A stretch of 64,000 nt of DNA from JALYNX01 sp963749415 (GTDB taxonomy: Bacteria; Actinomycetota; Acidimicrobiia; Spongiisociales; ZC4RG35). The position numbers and the translations under genes were made by a program. The stretch is taken from positions 1,488,001 through 1,552,000 of the forward strand of contig CAVVMG010000001.1 in assembly GCA_963749415.1 (NCBI GenBank), read 5' to 3'. Below, one piece after another: positions 28,065 through 35,987 of this stretch. Position 1 is the stretch's first letter, and every line of letters starts with the position of its first letter. The notes under the pieces are model-generated. The model was given only the letters and a program-made list of their open reading frames with translations, did no database searches and had not been told where the DNA came from.

Positions 28065-28070
28065 AACTTA
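28065..28070 (-). promoter_or_regulatory. -10 box (TAAGTT), leaderless, amidase gene
   Basis: On the minus strand TAAGTT is followed by 6 nt and then GTG 28058. Confidence 0.45.
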
Positions 28071-28093
28071 ACGCCGGGGGTCCGAGCCCGGCC

Positions 28094-29134
28094 CTATTCG
28101 TAGCTGAGGCCTCCGGTGTCGGGCACCAATGAGATCCACACCTGTCCCGGCGGCACCGCGATCGTGTTGCCGTCGGCGTCGGTGAGGGTGTACCACTCAG
28201 TCTCCGCCTCCCGGGTCCACGTCCCCTCGACGACCTTGCCGTCGGCGAAGACCCAGGCGAGGCCGGAGCCGGTGGTGTGTGAGCTGGGCAACCCGTTGTT
28301 CGAGTACTGCTCGGACTCGAGCCCGATCAGCACCGGGAACCCGATGCGGCCCTCGGTGCCGTCCTCGTCTCGCCAACCCGACTCCCGCCCGTCCGCGGTG
28401 CGTAGCCAGGTCCGGGTGGTCGGATCCCATGTCCAGTCGACGTCGGTTCCCCGGAAATCGATGTGAACCGCGCTCACCGGCGCGGCGGTGGCGGGCATCC
28501 CCCCGAACTCCCAGATCGGGCCGGTGGGGGGCAGGTCCTGGAACTCCCTGGCGTCGGCATCGGCCCTGAGGCCGTCCGTCGTGGTGTACAGGTTGTGCGG
28601 TGCCCGCCGGAACCCGACCCGGAATGCCGCCGGGGTGGTTTCGGTGAGCAGGTTGATGTCCATGGACCGGATCATGTTCTGCACCCAGCCCTGGGCCCCG
28701 GAGATGGCGAAGGTCGGCTGGTTGAGGGCGGTGAGCAGCGTGGCGTCCGTCGGCCGGCCGGAGCGCATCGGTCCCAGGAACTCGGCGTCGGACTGCATCC
28801 ACAATGTGAGGAACCTGGTGATCCCCTCGACCCGGATCTCGAAGACCGCGTCGGCCTTGTTGACCCCGGAGTGGGGCCGGGCGTTCGGATGGTTGTCCAG
28901 CTTGACCGCGAGCAGTCGACGATTGAGGAGCGCGGGGTCGGTCACCGGGAGCCCGTTGATCGGTGAAAGCGCCGACGCCGTGGTGGTGGTGGTCCCCTGT
29001 TCGGTGGTCGTCGTCGCCAGGGTGGTGGTCGTTTCCGGTGTCGAAGTGGTCGTCGTGGTCCCGGTTCCCACCGCCGGAGAGCAGGCGGCCAGAGCCAGCG
29101 CGAGCACGATGAACCTATTGAGGGTTGAACGCAT
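28094..29134 (-). CDS. DUF3048 (YerB-like) lipoprotein
   Basis: A 346-residue lipoprotein: signal MRSTLNRFIVLALALAAC (lipobox LALAAC), then a Thr-rich spacer of about 35 residues, then a DUF3048 domain with SPINGLPVTDPALLNRRLLAVKLDN split over NHPNARPHSG, ADAVFEIRVEGITRFLTLW and GPMRSGRPTDATLL. Function in this family is not established. ATG at 29134 lies 7 nt after TACCCT. Confidence 0.88.
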   Translation of the reverse strand: MRSTLNRFIVLALALAACSPAVGTGTTTTTSTPETTTTLATTTTEQGTTTTTASALSPINGLPVTDPALLNRRLLAVKLDNHPNARPHSGVNKADAVFEIRVEGITRFLTLWMQSDAEFLGPMRSGRPTDATLLTALNQPTFAISGAQGWVQNMIRSMDINLLTETTPAAFRVGFRRAPHNLYTTTDGLRADADAREFQDLPPTGPIWEFGGMPATAAPVSAVHIDFRGTDVDWTWDPTTRTWLRTADGRESGWRDEDGTEGRIGFPVLIGLESEQYSNNGLPSSHTTGSGLAWVFADGKVVEGTWTREAETEWYTLTDADGNTIAVPPGQVWISLVPDTGGLSYE

Positions 29135-29141
29135 TGGCGGC

Positions 29142-29147
29142 AGGGTA
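29142..29147 (-). promoter_or_regulatory. -10 box (TACCCT), leaderless, DUF3048 gene
   Basis: On the minus strand TACCCT is followed by 7 nt and then the ATG at 29134. Confidence 0.45.
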
Positions 29148-29160
29148 TCCCCGATCCCGC

Positions 29161-29562
29161 CTAAACCGTTAGCACTCCCCCGGTGACTGCGAGGCTGGGC
29201 AGAGTCTCGTCGTGCTCGTCGAGCACCACCGCGAGCTCGATCCCATCCGAGTTGGAGCGAAGTACATAGAGGGCATCGATGTTCACACCGGCATCGGCGA
29301 TTGCCCTCGTCAGGCGGGCCAACTCCCCGGGACGATGGGGGAGATGGGCGGTGAGCACCATGTGCTCCTCGGATTGGAGTGCGGCCTCCTCGAGGACCCT
29401 TCTTGTCGTGGGCGCGTCATCGACGATCAATCGGACCGTGCCTTCCCCATTCGTGCCGTAGGCGGCGAGAGCCTCGATGTTGACACCGAACCCGGCGAGC
29501 GCCTCGGTGAGGGTGGCCAGGCGCCCGGGCCGATTCTCCATCTGGACCTCGAATTCGGTCAT
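29161..29562 (-). CDS. Tandem ACT-domain protein
   Basis: A 133-residue protein built of two ACT domains: residues about 3-65 (VQMENRPGRLATLTEALAGFGVNIEALAA) and about 70-133 (AHLPHRPGELARLTRAIADAGVNIDALYV). ACT domains bind amino acids or similar small ligands. No catalytic domain is attached, so it is a stand-alone sensor or regulatory subunit of unknown partner. It begins 7 nt after TAGAGT. Confidence 0.88.
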   Translation of the reverse strand: MTEFEVQMENRPGRLATLTEALAGFGVNIEALAAYGTNGEGTVRLIVDDAPTTRRVLEEAALQSEEHMVLTAHLPHRPGELARLTRAIADAGVNIDALYVLRSNSDGIELAVVLDEHDETLPSLAVTGGVLTV

Positions 29563-29569
29563 GCTTCCG

Positions 29570-29575
29570 ACTCTA
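29570..29575 (-). promoter_or_regulatory. -10 box (TAGAGT), leaderless, ACT gene
   Basis: On the minus strand TAGAGT is followed by 7 nt and then ATG 29562. Confidence 0.45.
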
Positions 29576-29589
29576 CGCCCCGTCGCGGG

Positions 29590-30238
29590 TCACGTGACCG
29601 GGAGCGCAGGCTCGGAGCGACCGCGCCTCGAGAGATACAGATGCCAGACCAGGCGCGCCGCCACCGCCCGCACCGGTCGCCAGGGGGCGGAGACAATCTC
29701 CAGCTCTTCGGGCCCGGGGATCTGCTGAAGGCCAAGCGCTTCAGCGACTCCGACTTGGAGGGCACGATCGCCGACGGGAAACGCGTCAGGGAGGAGCAAG
29801 GCGGAGAGCAGGTAGGCGTCGGCGGTCCAGGACCCGATCCCCCTCATCGCCAGCAACCGGGCCCGCGCCTCTTCCTCGTCCAGGCCCTGGAGGGCGGCGA
29901 GGTCGAGGGTGCCGGCCTCGACCGCCTCGCGCGAGCGAGACGAGGTATCCCGCCTTCTGCCTGGTGACCCCGATCGCGGTCAGCCCGGTCTCGCCGACCC
30001 GGAGCACGGAGCCGGGGGTCACCGCGCCCAGGAGCTCGATGAGCCGCCGGTACATGGCCGCTCCCGACTCGAGGGAGACCTGCTGCTCGAGGATGAGGAG
30101 CACCAGGGTGGGGAAACCCTGCGCTCGCTGCCAGAAGACCGGCAGCCCCCAGTCTTCGATGATCGAGTGCAAACCCGGGTCCTCGTCGCCCAGCATCCGC
30201 GCCGCTTCGACAAATGTGATGGCATCCAGGTGAGTCAC
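29590..30238 (-). pseudogene. AlkA-type DNA-3-methyladenine glycosylase, frameshifted
   Basis: An HhH-GPD base-excision glycosylase. The N-terminal part (LPVFWQRAQGFPTLVLLILEQQVSLESG, then VTRQKAGYLVSLAR) is in frame with the preceding SodX domain. The C-terminal part (AVEAGTLDLAALQGL, LLAMRGIGSWTADAYLLSALLL, AVAARLVWHLYLSRR) is in another frame from 29925, including the helix-hairpin-helix and the likely catalytic Asp. One extra base (or two missing) near 29926-29930 breaks it. Repaired length would be about 215 residues, normal for the short AlkA type. An in-frame GTG at 30238 could be its own start. Confidence 0.8.
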
Positions 30239-30535
30239 CCGCCGCCACAGATCCCGGATCGCCACCGGCCCCAGGGTGCGGGAGTCGGCTGTGGTGACTG
30301 AGGCATTGTCCGAAAGCACCCACGCCTCGTCCGGGCCCAACCGCCGCTCGCCGATCGCCTCCCCGGGCCCGGCCGCCATCCGCTTCACCAGCCAGAAGTC
30401 CCCGCGCTCGGGATGAGGCAATGTCACAACCTCGCCGGCCTGGGGCTGGATGGAGTCGGTCGCGACGAACTCGTCGCCCGGTAGGAGGGTCGGCAGCATC
30501 GAGGATTCGGCTACGCGAAACCGGCGCATGGGCAT
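29786..30535 (-). CDS. SodX-type signal peptidase fused to a truncated AlkA domain
   Basis: As written this frame encodes 249 residues. Residues 1 to about 99 are an S26 signal peptidase of the nickel-SOD maturation type: RVAESSMLPTLLPGDEFVATD (Ser nucleophile in ESSMLPTL), GDFWLVKRMAAGPGE (Lys base) and LSDNASVTTADSRTLGPV. It is divergent from sodN and would remove the SodN leader to expose the nickel-binding His. The frame then runs straight into the AlkA glycosylase domain and, after the frameshift, into an Arg/Pro-rich nonsense tail. ATG 30535 and 30529 are both plausible starts. Confidence 0.82.
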   Translation of the reverse strand: MPMRRFRVAESSMLPTLLPGDEFVATDSIQPQAGEVVTLPHPERGDFWLVKRMAAGPGEAIGERRLGPDEAWVLSDNASVTTADSRTLGPVAIRDLWRRVTHLDAITFVEAARMLGDEDPGLHSIIEDWGLPVFWQRAQGFPTLVLLILEQQVSLESGAAMYRRLIELLGAVTPGSVLRVGETGLTAIGVTRQKAGYLVSLARGGRGRHPRPRRPPGPGRGRGAGPVAGDEGDRVLDRRRLPALRLAPP

Positions 30536-30544
30536 GGCCCCCCG

Positions 30545-30554
30545 AGGGTATGGT
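30545..30554. promoter_or_regulatory. Overlapping divergent -10 boxes, sodX and sodN
   Basis: Minus-strand TACCCT (30550-30545), 9 nt before the sodX ATG, overlaps plus-strand TATGGT (30549-30554) facing sodN. Back-to-back promoters would link the expression of enzyme and maturase. Confidence 0.4.
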
Positions 30555-30587
30555 CGAAAACACAGACCGGACAACCAAGGAGTGTCA

Positions 30588-30995
30588 ATGCGCCGGGTAA
30601 CCGTTGCCCATGCACACTGTGACCTGTTCTGCGGGGTCTATGACCCGGCCCAGGCCAAGATCGAGGCGATGTCGGTGCTCAAGATCGCCGAGAAGTACGC
30701 CGAGTCGAGCGACGATGTGTTCAAGGCTCGCGCCATCGCTCTCAAGGAAGAGCGAGCGGAGGACGTCAAGCACCATCTGATGGTTCTCTGGGTCGACTTC
30801 TTCACCGCCGACCACCGCAAGGAGTTTCCCGACCTCGATGATCTCTTCTGGAGGGCGATCCATCAGGCCGGCGACGCCAAGAAGTCGGTTGATCCCGAAG
30901 ACGGGAGGAAGCTGATCGAGCTCATCGATGAGATCGCCGACATCTTCTGGCAGACCGAGAAGGCGAAGGGGATGGGGGTCTACCCGCCCGCTTGA
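30588..30995 (+). CDS. sodN: Nickel superoxide dismutase
   Basis: Dismutates superoxide at a Ni centre. The 135-residue precursor has a 9-residue leader (MRRVTVAHA) followed by the nickel hook HCDLFCGVYDP; cleavage before this His frees the amino group that binds nickel. The canonical hook is HCDLPCGVYDP, so the Pro is Phe here. The remaining four-helix bundle is typical (HHLMVLWVDFFTADH, IADIFWQTEKAKG). AAGGAG 5 nt before the ATG is a strong ribosome-binding site, unlike most neighbours. The sodX-type maturase is divergent. Confidence 0.94.
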   Translation: MRRVTVAHAHCDLFCGVYDPAQAKIEAMSVLKIAEKYAESSDDVFKARAIALKEERAEDVKHHLMVLWVDFFTADHRKEFPDLDDLFWRAIHQAGDAKKSVDPEDGRKLIELIDEIADIFWQTEKAKGMGVYPPA

Positions 30996-31201
30996 TCGCT
31001 TTCTGGCTTCGACGCCGAATGGATGACCGAATCGACCCGTGTCTTCACCTTGCCCATGGCGTTCGCCGCCCATTCGTATTCAGGGGCGAGCAGGGCCAGG
31101 CCTCCCAGGATGGTGACGATCCCGGGCCCAGGTAGCACCAGCATCGCGGTGCCGGCTCCGAGGAGGGTGAAGCCTCCAGCAACACGCATTACCCGTGTCA
31201 T
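30980..31201 (-). CDS. PGPGW-type small membrane protein
   Basis: A 73-residue protein with two membrane helices and the diagnostic LVLPGPGIVTILGGLALLAPEYEWA between and after them (PGPGW/TIGR02611-type family of putative transmembrane proteins). The function of the family is not known. It starts at ATG 31201, 7 nt after TAGGTT, and overlaps the convergent sodN tail by 16 nt. Confidence 0.8.
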   Translation of the reverse strand: MTRVMRVAGGFTLLGAGTAMLVLPGPGIVTILGGLALLAPEYEWAANAMGKVKTRVDSVIHSASKPESDQAGG

Positions 31202-31208
31202 GAGATCA

Positions 31209-31214
31209 AACCTA
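31209..31214 (-). promoter_or_regulatory. -10 box (TAGGTT), leaderless, PGPGW gene
   Basis: On the minus strand TAGGTT is followed by 7 nt and then ATG 31201. Confidence 0.45.
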
Positions 31215-31284
31215 CCCGCGGCCGGGGTTTGTGTGGATCGGGATTCACCCTCATTCGACCCCGACGCCCGGACCGGCGTTTCAG

Positions 31285-32922
31285 TCAGTCGAGGGCGTCT
31301 GGCTCCAGCTTGGCGAACAGCGGCCGGACCTCCCCCAACGGTGCCCCGGCCTCGATCGGCGGGCGACGCCAGCCGTCGACCTCCACCGGGCCGCCCAGCA
31401 TCGCCCCCACCACCGGGGTGGTGAACGGGAGATAAGGGGAAAGGGCGACCCTGATCCCCGAAATTGCCTGGATGGCCGTCCATAGGATCGTCTCGGCACG
31501 TTCCCGGTCTTCCTTGACCAACTTCCATGGGGCGTTTGCGTTGAGGTAGACGTTCACTTCGGACGCCGCATCCATCGCTGCCCGCAGGCCGGCGCGAAGC
31601 TCCACCTTTTCGATGTGAGAGCCGACGGCATTCAGCGCCGCATCGACCTTCACCAGCAGCTCGTCGTCGTCGGGCCGGAGCGCCGAAGGCGAGGGAACCT
31701 TGCCGTCGAAATTGGCCGCCGTCAATGACAGGACCCGGTTCACGAGGTTGCCCCAGGTGGCCACCAGCTCGTCGTTCACCCTTCGGATGATCTCCTCGTC
31801 GCTGAGGTCGGTGTCGTTCTGCTCGGGGAGAATCGAGGCGATGGCGTAGCGCAGAGGGTCGGGTTCCATGCGCTCGGCGTACCACCCCATCGATCGCCCC
31901 ACCCCACGACTGGCCGAGGCTTTCTCCGTGCCAAAGGTCACGTATTGGTTGGCAGGGACATCCGTGGGGAGATCGAGCCCCCCATAGCCCATGAGCATGC
32001 CGGGCCAGATCACCGTGTGAAACGGGATGTTGTCCTTGCCCACGAAGTAGTAGGACTCGGCGTCGGGATCTTCCCACCAGCGCCGCCATGCTTCGGGGTC
32101 GTCACCGAGTTGGGCCCACTCCTTGGCCGCCGACAGATAGCCGATCACCGCGTCGAACCAAACGTAGATCCGCTTCCCGGGACCCAGGTCGTCGACGGGG
32201 ACCTCGACTCCCCATTCGATGTCACGGGTGATGGCACGATCAGGCAGGCCCTCGTTGACCATCCCCAACGCCCAATTCTTGACATGCCGGCGCCAGCCGG
32301 TTCGGGACTCCAGCCACTCGCGGAGCGGTTCTTGGAGCTTGGACAACAGCAGGAAGAAGTGCTCGGTGTCTCGAAGCACAGGAGCTGCGCCGCTGAGTCG
32401 GGAGCGGGGCTCGATGAGGTCGGTGGCGTCCAAAGTGCGCCCGCAGTTCTCGCACTGGTCGCCTCGGGCTTCCGGGTAGCCGCAGTGGGGGCAGGTGCCC
32501 TCCACGTAGCGATCGGGAAGGAATCGCTCGGCTTCCGGGTCAAAGAACTGGGCAGTGGTCCGCTTGGCGAGGTAGCCATGCTCGAGGAGGCGCAGGAAGA
32601 CATCTTGGGTCACCGCGTGGTGGTTGGGGGTGCCGGTCGAGGTGTACAGGTCCCATGAGATCCCGAGGAGGTCCCAGTTCTCGAGGAATTCGGCGTGGTA
32701 CCGATCCACGATCACCTGGGGCTCGACCCCCTCGTTGTCGGCGCGGACTGTGATCGGCGTCCCGTGCACATCTGATCCGGACACCATCAGCACCTGGTTG
32801 CCGGCGAGGCGGTGGTAACGGGCGAAGATGTCAGCAGGCAGATAGGCGCCGGCCAGGTGCCCGAGGTGTCGGGGTCCCGAGGCATACGGCCATGCGACGG
32901 CAACGAGGATGTGACGGGGCAT
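31285..32922 (-). CDS. metG: Methionyl-tRNA synthetase
   Basis: Charges tRNA-Met, 545 residues. The class I HIGH motif appears as HLGH (ASGPRHLGHLAGAYLP), and a four-Cys zinc knuckle is present (CPHCGYPEARGDQCENCG). The second signature KMSKS is degenerate: TEKASASRGVG. The anticodon-binding domain (NLVNRVLSLTAANF; NAPWKLVKEDRERAETIL) is complete, and there is no C-terminal tRNA-binding (Trbp111-like) domain. ATG 32922 lies 8 nt after TACCCT; longer upstream reading has no homology. Confidence 0.94.
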   Translation of the reverse strand: MPRHILVAVAWPYASGPRHLGHLAGAYLPADIFARYHRLAGNQVLMVSGSDVHGTPITVRADNEGVEPQVIVDRYHAEFLENWDLLGISWDLYTSTGTPNHHAVTQDVFLRLLEHGYLAKRTTAQFFDPEAERFLPDRYVEGTCPHCGYPEARGDQCENCGRTLDATDLIEPRSRLSGAAPVLRDTEHFFLLLSKLQEPLREWLESRTGWRRHVKNWALGMVNEGLPDRAITRDIEWGVEVPVDDLGPGKRIYVWFDAVIGYLSAAKEWAQLGDDPEAWRRWWEDPDAESYYFVGKDNIPFHTVIWPGMLMGYGGLDLPTDVPANQYVTFGTEKASASRGVGRSMGWYAERMEPDPLRYAIASILPEQNDTDLSDEEIIRRVNDELVATWGNLVNRVLSLTAANFDGKVPSPSALRPDDDELLVKVDAALNAVGSHIEKVELRAGLRAAMDAASEVNVYLNANAPWKLVKEDRERAETILWTAIQAISGIRVALSPYLPFTTPVVGAMLGGPVEVDGWRRPPIEAGAPLGEVRPLFAKLEPDALD

Positions 32923-32930
32923 CGTGGTTG

Positions 32931-32936
32931 AGGGTA
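32931..32936 (-). promoter_or_regulatory. -10 box (TACCCT) for metG
   Basis: On the minus strand TACCCT is followed by 8 nt and then ATG 32922. Confidence 0.4.
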
Positions 32937-32960
32937 ACGAGGGGGTGCCCACACCGATTC

Positions 32961-33869
32961 CTATTGGGCGGTCACGATCCCAGGCTCGGGAACGTGCTTG
33001 GTCGCCCGCTCGGTGAGGATCACGCCGCCCACGATCAGCGCCGCACCGGCCAGGACGGTGAGGGTGATGGTCTCGCCGAGGAAGATCACTGCCAGAGTCA
33101 CCGCGACCACGGGCACCAAGTAGCCGGAGACTCCGAGCCGAGACGCGGGATTGATTTCCGCCGCGATCAAGAAGGCGGTGAACGGCACTGCGGTGCCGAA
33201 CGACCCGAGGATGGCGATCAGCGCCCACTGCGAGGGTTCGATCGACGAGACGGCGGTCTCCCCGAGAATGGGAAGGGCGACGAGGTAGACGAGCGTTGCG
33301 GTCGCGAACTGCGGTATGACCAGGCCCTCACCGCCCACCTCCAGCGCGAACTTGCGAGTCAGGGCCGACCCCACTCCGGCGAGGACGACTCCGATCAGTG
33401 CGACGCTCACTCCGCGGGCCAGGTTGTCGACGCCAGCCATGCTGGTGCCTCCGATGCCGACCAGGATCGCGGTCCCGAGGACCGAAACCAGCAGGCCGGG
33501 AGTCGACTTCGGGTTGAAGCGCTCGCCGGGGACGATGAAATGGGCGGAGACAATGGTGGTGAGGGGGATGAGGCCGATGAGCAGCCCGCCCAGGCTGACC
33601 GGGATGTCTTCGAGTGCCAGGGTCAGCAACGAGTTGGGGATGGTCATGGCGACGACCCCGAGGATGATCCCCCGGCGCCAGTGCTCCCCGTCCAGGTCCC
33701 GAAGCTGCGCCCGGAATATCGCAACCACCAGGATTATGGAGAGGGCGATCCCGATCCGGAAGGGGAGCAGAGTGAAAGTGGAGATGCCGCTCTCGAGGAT
33801 CGCTCTGGTGAGAACCGCCGAGGAGCCCCAGCCGAGAGTCGCCAGCACAAGGGGGGTCCATGGATTCAT
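32961..33869 (-). CDS. DMT-superfamily (EamA) transporter
   Basis: A 302-residue inner-membrane protein with ten hydrophobic helices in two EamA repeats; for example VLATLGWGSSAVLTRAILES and PFRIGIALSIILVVAIFR in the first, VSGYLVPVVAVTLAVIFLGE in the second. Members export or import metabolites such as amino acids; the substrate here cannot be predicted. Start ATG 33869 has TAGCGT 9 nt upstream. Confidence 0.88.
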   Translation of the reverse strand: MNPWTPLVLATLGWGSSAVLTRAILESGISTFTLLPFRIGIALSIILVVAIFRAQLRDLDGEHWRRGIILGVVAMTIPNSLLTLALEDIPVSLGGLLIGLIPLTTIVSAHFIVPGERFNPKSTPGLLVSVLGTAILVGIGGTSMAGVDNLARGVSVALIGVVLAGVGSALTRKFALEVGGEGLVIPQFATATLVYLVALPILGETAVSSIEPSQWALIAILGSFGTAVPFTAFLIAAEINPASRLGVSGYLVPVVAVTLAVIFLGETITLTVLAGAALIVGGVILTERATKHVPEPGIVTAQ

Positions 33870-33878
33870 GAGCCGGGC

Positions 33879-33884
33879 ACGCTA
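33879..33884 (-). promoter_or_regulatory. -10 box (TAGCGT) for the DMT gene
   Basis: On the minus strand TAGCGT is followed by 9 nt and then ATG 33869. Confidence 0.35.
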
Positions 33885-33928
33885 ACCGTGACCAGAGATG
33901 GGCTAAAAGATAAGTCCCGGCCCGCCGA

Positions 33929-33934
33929 TAACCT
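33929..33934 (+). promoter_or_regulatory. -10 box (TAACCT), leaderless, lipoprotein gene
   Basis: TAACCT is followed by 7 nt and then the ATG at 33942. Confidence 0.5.
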
Positions 33935-33941
33935 GATCACC

Positions 33942-35000
33942 ATGAACAAGCGTCTTCTCGCTCTCGTTGCAGTGTGCACCCTGGCGGTCGCCGCCTGCGG
34001 CGACCCCGATCAGTCCGGTCCCACGACCCCGTTGGATGCTCCCGACGCCGCCCTCCTCGCCTACTCGCTTGAGGCCGGTGACGAGTACCAATACGAGGTC
34101 GGGATCGACCAGCACATCGATGTCGAGGCCACCGGCGACTCGTCCGCGATGGGCGAAGAGCTTCCAGGCGCGGCCTCGGTCGACATCTCCGGAACGGGGA
34201 CCTTCACTCACGCAGTGGCCGCGGGTCCGACGGAGGGGACCTACGAGATCCACATCACAGGTGACTTCCAGGACCTCTCTGTGACCGGCACCGTTGACGG
34301 AGAGCCCGTGGACAGCAGCGAGGTCCCGGACTTCGCAGCTATGGAGCCGATCGACGCGACCGTCGTGGTCGACCAGCAGGGAAACATCGTCAGCGTCGAC
34401 GGGGAGGAAGTCGAAGACCCGATGGCAGGCCTCTTTGGAGACCTTGGTTCGATGTCGACCCCATCGGCACCCGGCCTCAATCCGGGCCAGTTCTTCGGCC
34501 CGTTGTTCTCCGATGAGGAGGTGACGGTGGGGGACACCTGGTCCGACGAAATCGAAACGCCGGGCCTCGTCGACGAGCCGATAGTCACCAGCGTCACCAA
34601 CACGATCACCGGGGTGGAAGAGGTCGACGGCGCACAGGTCTACGTGATCGACACCGCCACCAGCACCTCCCTCATCGAGATCGATCTCGCCGAATTCTTC
34701 CGCGGCATGTTCGGTGCGTTTGCACCCGAGGGCGCTACCGAGGAGCAGTCTGCCGAGTTCGAGGAGACCATGAGCCAGCTCCGATTCATGATGACCATCG
34801 ACGACACCAGCTCCGAGGGCACGTCTCGATTCGACCCCGAAGCAGGCCTGGTCCGCTCCACCGACATGGACTCAGGGTCACACATCACGATGGACATCCT
34901 GATTCCCGATGAGACGACCAACGAGATGGCCGGGTTCCAGATGGACATGACGCTCGATCAGCAGTTGACCTACCAGCTGCTCTCCGGGCCCAGCTCTTAA
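33942..35000 (+). CDS. Secreted lipoprotein of unknown function
   Basis: A 352-residue lipoprotein (MNKRLLALVAVCTLAVAAC; lipobox LAVAAC). The mature part is acidic and beta-rich, with repeated strand patterns (YEVGIDQHIDVEATG, GTYEIHITGDFQDLSVTGTVDG, VGDTWSDEIETPG, and a C-terminal MTLDQQLTYQL). This resembles DUF6263-like lipid- or ligand-binding lipoproteins, but I do not firmly recognise the family. It is its own transcription unit ending 31 nt before deoC. Confidence 0.78.
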   Translation: MNKRLLALVAVCTLAVAACGDPDQSGPTTPLDAPDAALLAYSLEAGDEYQYEVGIDQHIDVEATGDSSAMGEELPGAASVDISGTGTFTHAVAAGPTEGTYEIHITGDFQDLSVTGTVDGEPVDSSEVPDFAAMEPIDATVVVDQQGNIVSVDGEEVEDPMAGLFGDLGSMSTPSAPGLNPGQFFGPLFSDEEVTVGDTWSDEIETPGLVDEPIVTSVTNTITGVEEVDGAQVYVIDTATSTSLIEIDLAEFFRGMFGAFAPEGATEEQSAEFEETMSQLRFMMTIDDTSSEGTSRFDPEAGLVRSTDMDSGSHITMDILIPDETTNEMAGFQMDMTLDQQLTYQLLSGPSS

Positions 35001-35019
35001 GAGGAGTCTCTCCCGGCTG

Positions 35020-35025
35020 TACCAT
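35020..35025 (+). promoter_or_regulatory. -10 box (TACCAT), leaderless, deoC operon
   Basis: TACCAT is followed by 6 nt and then the GTG at 35032. Confidence 0.5.
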
Positions 35026-35031
35026 CCCAGG

Positions 35032-35985
35032 GTGACCCTGGCGCCTGCCCGTACCTCGATTCTGCCCGATCGGATCACCACTCCGACGCTGCGGTCGTTC
35101 CTCCGCTCCGTGCCCTCAGTCGATGAGGTAGGGGCCCAGGAGCGGGTCGCGGCCCTCTCCACGCGTTCGATCAAGAAGGAGTCGAAGCGGGTTGCCCTCG
35201 ACTTGATCATCCGGATGATGGACCTGACCACCCTCGAGGGTAAGGACACCGCAGGGAAGGTCGCACAGATGTCGGCAAAGGCAATCCGGCCCGATCCCAC
35301 CGACCCCACGGTCCCGTCGGTGGCGGCGGTCTGCGTCTATCCGGCGATGGTCAAGTTCGCCTTGGAGGCCACCGAGGGCTCGACGGTGAAGGTGGCCAGC
35401 GTCGCCACCTACTTCCCCTCCGGGCTGGTCGACACCGACCTCAAGGTGGAGGAAGCCTCCCGGGTGGTGCGGTTGGGGGCCCATGAGGTGGACATGGTCA
35501 TCGATCGTGGCGCTTTCCTCTCCGGCGAGTACTTCAAGGTCTTCGACGAGATCCGGAGGGTGAAGGACGCGTGTGGTGATGCCCATCTCAAGGTGATCCT
35601 GGAGACCGGGGAGCTGGTGGCCCTGGACAACGTCCGCCAGGCGTCGCTGCTGGCGATGGCTGCGGGAGCCGACTTCATAAAGACCTCGACCGGAAAGGTG
35701 CAGCCCGCGGCCACCCTGCCGGTGACTCTGGTCATGTTGGAGGCGATCCGGGACTTCATGGACGCCACCGGTGTCATGGTCGGGATGAAGCCGGCCGGTG
35801 GCATCAGAACGGCGAAGGACGCCATTCGCTATCTGGTGCTCCTCAATGAGACCCTCGGTGAGGACTGGATGACCCCGGACTGGTTCCGGCTCGGAGCCTC
35901 GACCCTGCTCAACGACGTCTTGATGCAGATCCGCTGGCTGGAAACCGGCCGCTACTCGTCACCCGACTATTTCACCAAGGACTGA
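35032..35985 (+). CDS. deoC: Deoxyribose-phosphate aldolase
   Basis: Cleaves 2-deoxyribose-5-phosphate to glyceraldehyde-3-phosphate and acetaldehyde. The 317-residue protein is of the longer actinobacterial type. It has VCVYPAMVKFA, VATYFPSGLVDTDLKVEE, EVDMVIDRGAFLSGEY, the Schiff-base lysine segment GADFIKTSTGK, and GMKPAGGIRTAKDAI. GTG at 35032 is leaderless. It is followed after 2 nt by aldehyde dehydrogenase genes, which would oxidise the acetaldehyde. Confidence 0.93.
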   Translation: MTLAPARTSILPDRITTPTLRSFLRSVPSVDEVGAQERVAALSTRSIKKESKRVALDLIIRMMDLTTLEGKDTAGKVAQMSAKAIRPDPTDPTVPSVAAVCVYPAMVKFALEATEGSTVKVASVATYFPSGLVDTDLKVEEASRVVRLGAHEVDMVIDRGAFLSGEYFKVFDEIRRVKDACGDAHLKVILETGELVALDNVRQASLLAMAAGADFIKTSTGKVQPAATLPVTLVMLEAIRDFMDATGVMVGMKPAGGIRTAKDAIRYLVLLNETLGEDWMTPDWFRLGASTLLNDVLMQIRWLETGRYSSPDYFTKD

Positions 35986-35987
35986 TA

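Noticed and set aside
28970..29090. Repeat-like ACC/GGT tracts in the DUF3048 gene (similar tracts near 11.35 and 50.5 kb)
   Set aside because: These encode Thr-rich spacers after lipoprotein signals and are low-complexity coding sequence, not DNA repeat elements.
32892..33941. Long plus-strand frame upstream of the lipoprotein at 33942
   Set aside because: It is antisense to the DMT transporter; the lipoprotein signal peptide fixes the start at 33942.
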